NCBI RefSeq assembly: GCF_023168325.1
Contig: NZ_AP025688.1
Span: 682,001-746,000, forward strand
Length of the DNA stretch: 64,000 nucleotides
Reading direction: 5' to 3'
Source of the DNA: Tsukamurella sp. PLM1
GTDB lineage: Bacteria; Actinomycetota; Actinomycetes; Mycobacteriales; Mycobacteriaceae
Part shown: in pieces, positions 59,595 through 64,000 of the stretch
Layout: each line of letters begins with the position of its first letter
How positions within the stretch are numbered: the stretch's first letter is position 1
The notes under the pieces: model-generated
Databases searched by the model: none
The model's input: the letters and a program-made list of their open reading frames with translations, nothing else
What the model was told of the DNA's origin: nothing
Program-made: the position numbers and the translations under genes

Positions 59595-61441
59595 GTGCCA
59601 CGTCCGACCTCCTCGCCCGATCCGCGGCGCGTGCTGTGGATCGGCGCGGCGCTGCTGATCGCGGCGCAGCTGCTCGTGCGCGGGTACGTGCTGGCGCGGG
59701 GGAGCTTCTACTGGGACGACGTCGCGTTCATCGGTCGGGCGTCGCGCCCGCTCACGGACCCGGGCGCGTGGTTCGTCGACTACGACGGCCACTTCATGCC
59801 GGCCACCCTGTTCGCGGCGGCCGCGATCACGAAGACCGCGCCGCTGAGCTGGCCGTCGCGGCGGCGTCGGTGCTGGTGCTACAGGCGGTGGCGTCGGTGG
59901 CCACGCTGCGCGCACTGGTGATCGTCGCGGGCCGGCGGCCGGTGGTGCTCGTGCCGTTCGTGTTCGTCCTGTTCAGTCCGCTCACCCTCACGGCGACGGC
60001 GTGGTGGGGGTCGGCGCTCAACGCCCTGCCGCTGCAGATCGGGCTGGCCGTCGGCGTCGCCGAGACGGTGCGCTACCTGCGCGGGCACCGTCGGTCCGGG
60101 GCGTACGCCGTCCTCGCCCTGCTCATCACCCTGCTGTTCTTCGAGAAGGCCCTCGTCATCCCCTTCGTGGCCCTCGCGACCGCGTGCCTGCTGCCGTTCC
60201 TGCGCCGGCATCCGCGCCCGGTCCGGACGGTGCTGCGCCGGGGCCGGGGCCTATGGGTCGCGTTCGCGGTGGTCGTCGCGGCGTGGATCATGCTGTGGCT
60301 GTCGGTGACCGCGTCGCGTCCGGGGCAGCACACCGTCGGGTTCACGGCCCGCGTGCTGTGGCGGTCGGTGAACGCGGTCCTCGCCCCCGCGACGTTCGGC
60401 GGCCCGTGGACCTGGCGACGCACCAATCCCGGTCCGCCACTCGTGGTGACCGATGTCGCGCTCACCGTGGCCGGGCTTCTCGCGATCGCCGCGATCCTGG
60501 CGGCCACCTGGCGGTTCGCGCCGCGCGGGCTTGCGGCGTGGGGTGCTGCGGGCGCGTACTTCCTCGGCGCCTCATCGACGGTGTTCTTCCTGCGCAGCTC
60601 GGAGTACACCTCGTCGCTGCTGCCGCTGTCGCTGCGCTACTTCGCGGATTTCGCGTGGGTGCTGGCGCTGGCCGGTGCGCTCGTGCTGCGCTCGGCGCCC
60701 CGTCGAACCCCGCCCCGAGGGGTGGTGGGCCGGCGCGTGCCCGCGGGCCTTCCGGCGTTCGCGCGGGACCGCTGGTTGTGTACCGCATTGGTGATCGCCT
60801 TCGCGATGAGCGGATCCTTCTCCGCTGTGCGCTTCGCGCCCCTGTGGCACGACAATCCGAGCGGCCCCTACCTGCAGAACCTCCGCGCCGGCGTCGCCGA
60901 GTACGCCGACCGCGAGGTGCTCGACCAGGAGGTCTACGGCGATGTCCTGAGCCGGCTCTCCGGCCCGTACAACCGGCTGTCCCGGATCCTCGCGACGCAG
61001 CCCGCCCGCCCCCGGTTCGCCGAGTTCGCGGGGGAGGCCACCGTCGTCGACCGGGAGGGGCGGTTCCAACCCGGCAAGGTCACCCGCGTGCGCAGCCTTC
61101 CGCTGGGGCCGTACCCGTGCGGCACCCGCGTCGACGACCGTGCCCACGTCACGCTCGCGTTCGAGGGGCCGCTCGCCTACTGGGACTGGGTCGTGCAGTT
61201 CAACTACCTCGCCTCGTCCGACGGTGTCGTCTCCCTGCGGCAGCAGCGCGGCGCGACCGAGGTGCGGGTGCCGGTCCGCAAGGGCGCGCACACCGTCTAC
61301 GTCCGAGTGGCGGGTACAGGGGACGGCCTGATCGCGCGGGCGGAGACGCCGGGCCTCGTCGCCTGCGTGGGAAGTGGGCCGGTCGGCCTGTTGATCCCCG
61401 CGTCGATCCCGGACCCGCCGGCGAACCCCGCGCCCCGCTGA
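59595..61441 (+). CDS. Large integral membrane protein, possible GT-C glycosyltransferase, frameshifted
   Basis: About 615 residues when repaired. Ten or more helices precede a soluble C-terminal domain of about 200 residues (VAEYADREVLDQEV to the end) with beta-rich spacing. The first extracytoplasmic loop contains SFYWDDVAFIGRAS, an acidic pair as in GT-C polyprenol-phosphate glycosyltransferases, and FMPATLF follows. One base is missing near 59845; repair joins KTAPL to ELAVAAASVLVLQ. TACCAT lies seven bases before GTG 59595. GT-C membership is an inference. Confidence 0.65.
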
Positions 61442-61601
61442 CCAGTAGTTATTCCACAGCGTGGATTAAAGGTGCGACAGGTGAACGGATGGTGTCGCAA
61501 AGCTTCGGCGATTCGGGCGAAAAACCCACGTTGTGGGGGTAGGTTCCGGTTCGTCCGGATCGATGTGACCGGACTCACTCCAGCCGAAGGGTGTTCTCCC
61601 C

Positions 61602-63437
61602 ATGCACGCTGCAGACCAGCGGATCCTTCCTCGCCGTTACGCCGCGCCCGCCGTCGCCATAGTCGCCGCCGCGGCCGTCGCCGTCGCCCCCGTCGCCACC
61701 TCGATGGGCGCGGTGGCCGCACCGTCGCTCCCGCCGATCGTCCAGGACCTCGGCGGCGCCGCCAGCGCCGTCGCGAACTGGGCCACCGCGATGGGCCTGA
61801 AGTTCGTCACCGATCCCGTCACCGGCCTGACCAAGCTCGTCACCGACCAGGTCGGCAACGCCACGGTGATCGGTGACGTGCTCCTCTCGGGCGGTCAGGA
61901 TCTCATCGAGGGTGTGACGGAAGGGCTCCCGAAGGCGCTGGCACAGGCGCAGCAGCTGATCGCGGAGGGCAAGCCCGGCGACGCCTGGCAGGCGATCGCG
62001 TTCAGCCTCACCGGTCCGATTCTCGGCCAGCTCCTCAACGGTATGACGCCGATCATGAACCAGTTGGGACCGCAGATCGGTCCGTTCGCCGACGCGCTCA
62101 CGGCCGCGATGCCGTCCATCGTCGGCCTGGTCTTCCCTCTGCTCACGTCGACAATTACCCCGCCGAAGGATGTCCTCACCGGGATCGCCGCAGCGACGCA
62201 GGCGTTGCAGGCGGGCGACCCGTTCGGGGCGGTGAACGCGCTGCTCGACACAGCCGCCAAGGTGGGCGAATTCGCGGTGGAAGCGATGTTCGGCGATCTG
62301 AGCATCACCAAGGGGCTCGCAGGGCTTTTGCCCGCCGTCCTCTCGGGCCTCGCCGGATCGTCGTGGGCGGACGCGGGGCCATTCACCCTGCCGACCGGCA
62401 ACACGGTGACGTTCGCGCCGGCTTCCGCGTCCACCCTCGCCGCGTCGCCCACAGCGCTGCCCGACTTCGGCGCGATCGGCACGATTTGGACGGACTCGTT
62501 CAAGGGAGTCTTCGACTACCTCAGCGGACCCGCCGGGCTGAGATCAGCGATTGACGCGGTGTTGTCAGGGTTGCCGCAGGGGCAGTTCGCTTCGCCGTAC
62601 GTCGTGGCGCACGGTGTACTTCTCGCGCCGTTGCTGATGCTGGGCGAACCGGTGATCAAGACCGGCGACATCATCAACCCGTACCTCGGCCCGATCGGCA
62701 ACGGTATCGGCGGTGCGACGTTCCCGTTGATCATGACGACCCTGGGGATCTACAGCGCTACACGGCTCGCGCCGGAGGCCGCGTTGACGTCGATCGAGAA
62801 CGTGGGCAAGGCGTTGGCAGCAGGCGATCCGATCGCGGCTCTGCAAGCGGTGATCACCGGAGCGGGTACCACGCTCGCGGAGCTGAACAAGGGCCTGTTC
62901 ATGTCTGATCCAAATGGTTACCCGGCGTTGTTGCCGAGCCTGGTCAGCATCGCAGAGGGGTTCACCGACGGTGTCCTCGGCAAGACCGAGCCGCTCGATG
63001 CGGGTCTCATGCGGACCACCGCCGCCACCGACGTCGATGCAGCCGGTGCGGACGAGGCAGTGGGTGGCGACACGGCGGCCGGTGCCTCCGGCGGGGATGC
63101 GGCGGGTGAGGATGCGGCGACCGGAGGCGGCGCACCGTCGGAGGCCGGGACGCCCGTGGGGGAGACGGAGGCCCCTGCCGAGGGTGCGGGGACGCCGGCT
63201 GAAGGAGCGGCCGCTCCTGACGACGAGGCGCCGGCTGAAGAGGCTCCCGCAGAGGAGGTGGCGGAGGCCCCCGCTGCTTCCGAGGAGGTGACGGGTACCG
63301 ACGAAGCGACCGATGCCGACACCGCAGGTACCGGTACCGACGCAGCCGGCACCACGGGTGATACCGACACTGCGGGTAAGGACACCGCGGACACCGCGGA
63401 CACCGCGGATTCCGAGGAGACCGCCGCCGCGGCCTAA
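61602..63437 (+). CDS. Secreted Ala-rich surface protein, porin (GjpA)-like
   Basis: 611 residues. A signal peptide (PAVAIVAAAAVAVAPVATS) is followed by a 400-residue region of repeating hydrophobic helices with Gly-Pro-Leu turns (PILGQLLNGMTPIMNQLGPQ; GDIINPYLGPIGNGIGG), then an acidic Ala/Glu/Asp/Thr/Pro tail of 160 residues. This resembles proteins named outer membrane porin GjpA in Gordonia and Tsukamurella, from memory. The central codons are less G+C-biased than in neighbours (TTG, GTT and AAT occur). The tail suggests a wall-spanning linker. Confidence 0.6.
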   Translation: MHAADQRILPRRYAAPAVAIVAAAAVAVAPVATSMGAVAAPSLPPIVQDLGGAASAVANWATAMGLKFVTDPVTGLTKLVTDQVGNATVIGDVLLSGGQDLIEGVTEGLPKALAQAQQLIAEGKPGDAWQAIAFSLTGPILGQLLNGMTPIMNQLGPQIGPFADALTAAMPSIVGLVFPLLTSTITPPKDVLTGIAAATQALQAGDPFGAVNALLDTAAKVGEFAVEAMFGDLSITKGLAGLLPAVLSGLAGSSWADAGPFTLPTGNTVTFAPASASTLAASPTALPDFGAIGTIWTDSFKGVFDYLSGPAGLRSAIDAVLSGLPQGQFASPYVVAHGVLLAPLLMLGEPVIKTGDIINPYLGPIGNGIGGATFPLIMTTLGIYSATRLAPEAALTSIENVGKALAAGDPIAALQAVITGAGTTLAELNKGLFMSDPNGYPALLPSLVSIAEGFTDGVLGKTEPLDAGLMRTTAATDVDAAGADEAVGGDTAAGASGGDAAGEDAATGGGAPSEAGTPVGETEAPAEGAGTPAEGAAAPDDEAPAEEAPAEEVAEAPAASEEVTGTDEATDADTAGTGTDAAGTTGDTDTAGKDTADTADTADSEETAAAA

Positions 63438-63447
63438 TCCACATCTG

Positions 63448-63640
63448 TCGCCGGCGGGCGGAACGGGTACCTGAAGCCGGTAACACCCAAATTGCGCATG
63501 AACACCCTGCACGCAGGGGGTTCATGCGCATTTCGGGTGTCTGGACCGCTGTCGGCGGGCGGAATGGGTGTCTGGACCGCTGCTGGCGGGCGGAATGGGT
63601 GTCTGGATCGCTGTCGGCGGGCGGAACGGGTGTCTGAACG
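63448..63640. repeat. Intergenic 31-bp repeat element, locus 3 (unit, palindrome, three units)
   Basis: A degenerate unit at about 63448-63480 precedes a 56-nt palindrome: 63484-63510 pairs with 63513-63539 at 24 of 27 positions (GCGCATGAAC/GTTCATGCGC, ends CACCC and GGGTG). Three 31-bp units follow at 63548-63578, 63579-63609 and 63610-63640, each containing GGCGGGCGGAAYGGGTGTCT. The region separates the porin-like gene from uvrD1. Confidence 0.85.
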
Positions 63641-63706
63641 CCTCTAAACATGTCGCGGCCACGTGCTCCGAAACCTGTCACCCGCCCCGGCTACTCTGGA
63701 CGGGAG

Positions 63707-64000
63707 ATGAATGACCCAGCACCGCAGCAGTCCGGACTCCGCCAGCGCCAGCCCTTCACCCGCCCCAGCCAGCGGCACAAGGCGCAGCAGGAACGCGGCC
63801 AGGAACTGCTCGAGGGGCTGAACCCGCAGCAGCGGGCCGCGGTGCTCCATGAGGGATCGCCGCTGCTCATCGTCGCGGGCGCGGGGTCGGGCAAGACGGC
63901 GGTGCTCACCCGCCGCATCGCCTACCTGCTGGCCGCGCGCAACATGCACCCCGGCCAGATCCTCGCGATCACGTTCACCAACAAGGCGGCGGCGGAGATG
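63707..64000 (+). CDS. pcrA: ATP-dependent DNA helicase UvrD1/PcrA, N-terminus
   Basis: 98 codons in frame to the window edge from ATG 63707, preceded by GGGAG. A basic Gln/Arg-rich N-terminal extension (residues 1-35) is followed by the Q-motif [14 protein letters not shown], Walker [21 protein letters not shown] and motif Ia [14 protein letters not shown]1A helicase for repair and replication-fork maintenance. The position after pgi and chorismate mutase equals Rv0949. TACTCT is nine bases upstream of the start. Confidence 0.93.
   Translation, partial: MNDPAPQQSGLRQRQPFTRPSQRHKAQQERGQELLEGLNPQQRAAVLHEGSPLLIVAGAGSGKTAVLTRRIAYLLAARNMHPGQILAITFTNKAAAEM

Overview
The window is about 70% G+C and almost fully coding. 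Gene content and order match the Mycobacteriales, with long stretches in the same order as the M. tuberculosis Rv0862c-Rv0949 neighbourhood (moaC-mog-moaE, rpfA, moaD-moaA, csp, DUF3027, MarR, SpoU, sepH, serC, citA, gltA, accD3, echA6, an Rv0906-like lactamase-fold protein, pgi, chorismate mutase, uvrD1). The organism is probably Tsukamurella or a relative such as Gordonia; I infer this from synteny and a porin-like protein, not from a search.

Layout. 1-4200: molybdenum cofactor genes around an rpfA-like gene, which has a c-di-AMP-type riboswitch leader and a CRP-type site. 4200-17400: cold-shock protein, MFS exporters, a sacsin/Hsp90-like ATPase coupled to a PAP2 phosphatase, MarR, Eis-like acetyltransferase, SpoU methylase, SepH. 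17400-27600: serC-citA facing pdxH, amidohydrolase, an SDR/TetR pair bracketed by related palindromes, aldose epimerase, the main citrate synthase and an FKBP. 27700-36800: HugZ-like protein, Thr/Pro-rich lipoprotein, MntH, DUF4333 protein, and a large XRE-nSTAND-propeller regulator beside an orphan LuxR-type protein. 36800-46200: accD3, aldo-keto reductase, monooxygenase, echA6, metallo-beta-lactamase-fold protein, small antitoxin-like protein, VWA protein, tRNA-Arg(CCU), metallophosphatase. 46200-64000: rnhA, TetR-cobF, cysQ, Fpg/Nei glycosylase, DoxX, MocR/YczE, pgi, aldehyde dehydrogenase, chorismate mutase, a GT-C-like membrane protein, a porin-like secreted protein and the 5' end of uvrD1/pcrA.

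Two properties run through the whole window. First, about 20 genes are split by one- or two-base shifts, most of them in G or C runs, in families that are normally intact. I read these as uncorrected sequencing errors and annotate the genes as single CDSs with the break marked. Second, many lead genes carry a TANNNT hexamer 6-8 nt before an ATG or GTG, so they are probably leaderless. Several face-to-face gene pairs share one overlapping, symmetric -10 box.

Non-coding highlights are a very over-represented 9-mer (CGACGGTGC), a 31-bp modular intergenic repeat with palindromic caps at three loci, a family of long-loop hairpins at gene ends, and a phased array of G-tracts between two convergent genes. 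I saw no insertion sequence, prophage, CRISPR array or rRNA operon.
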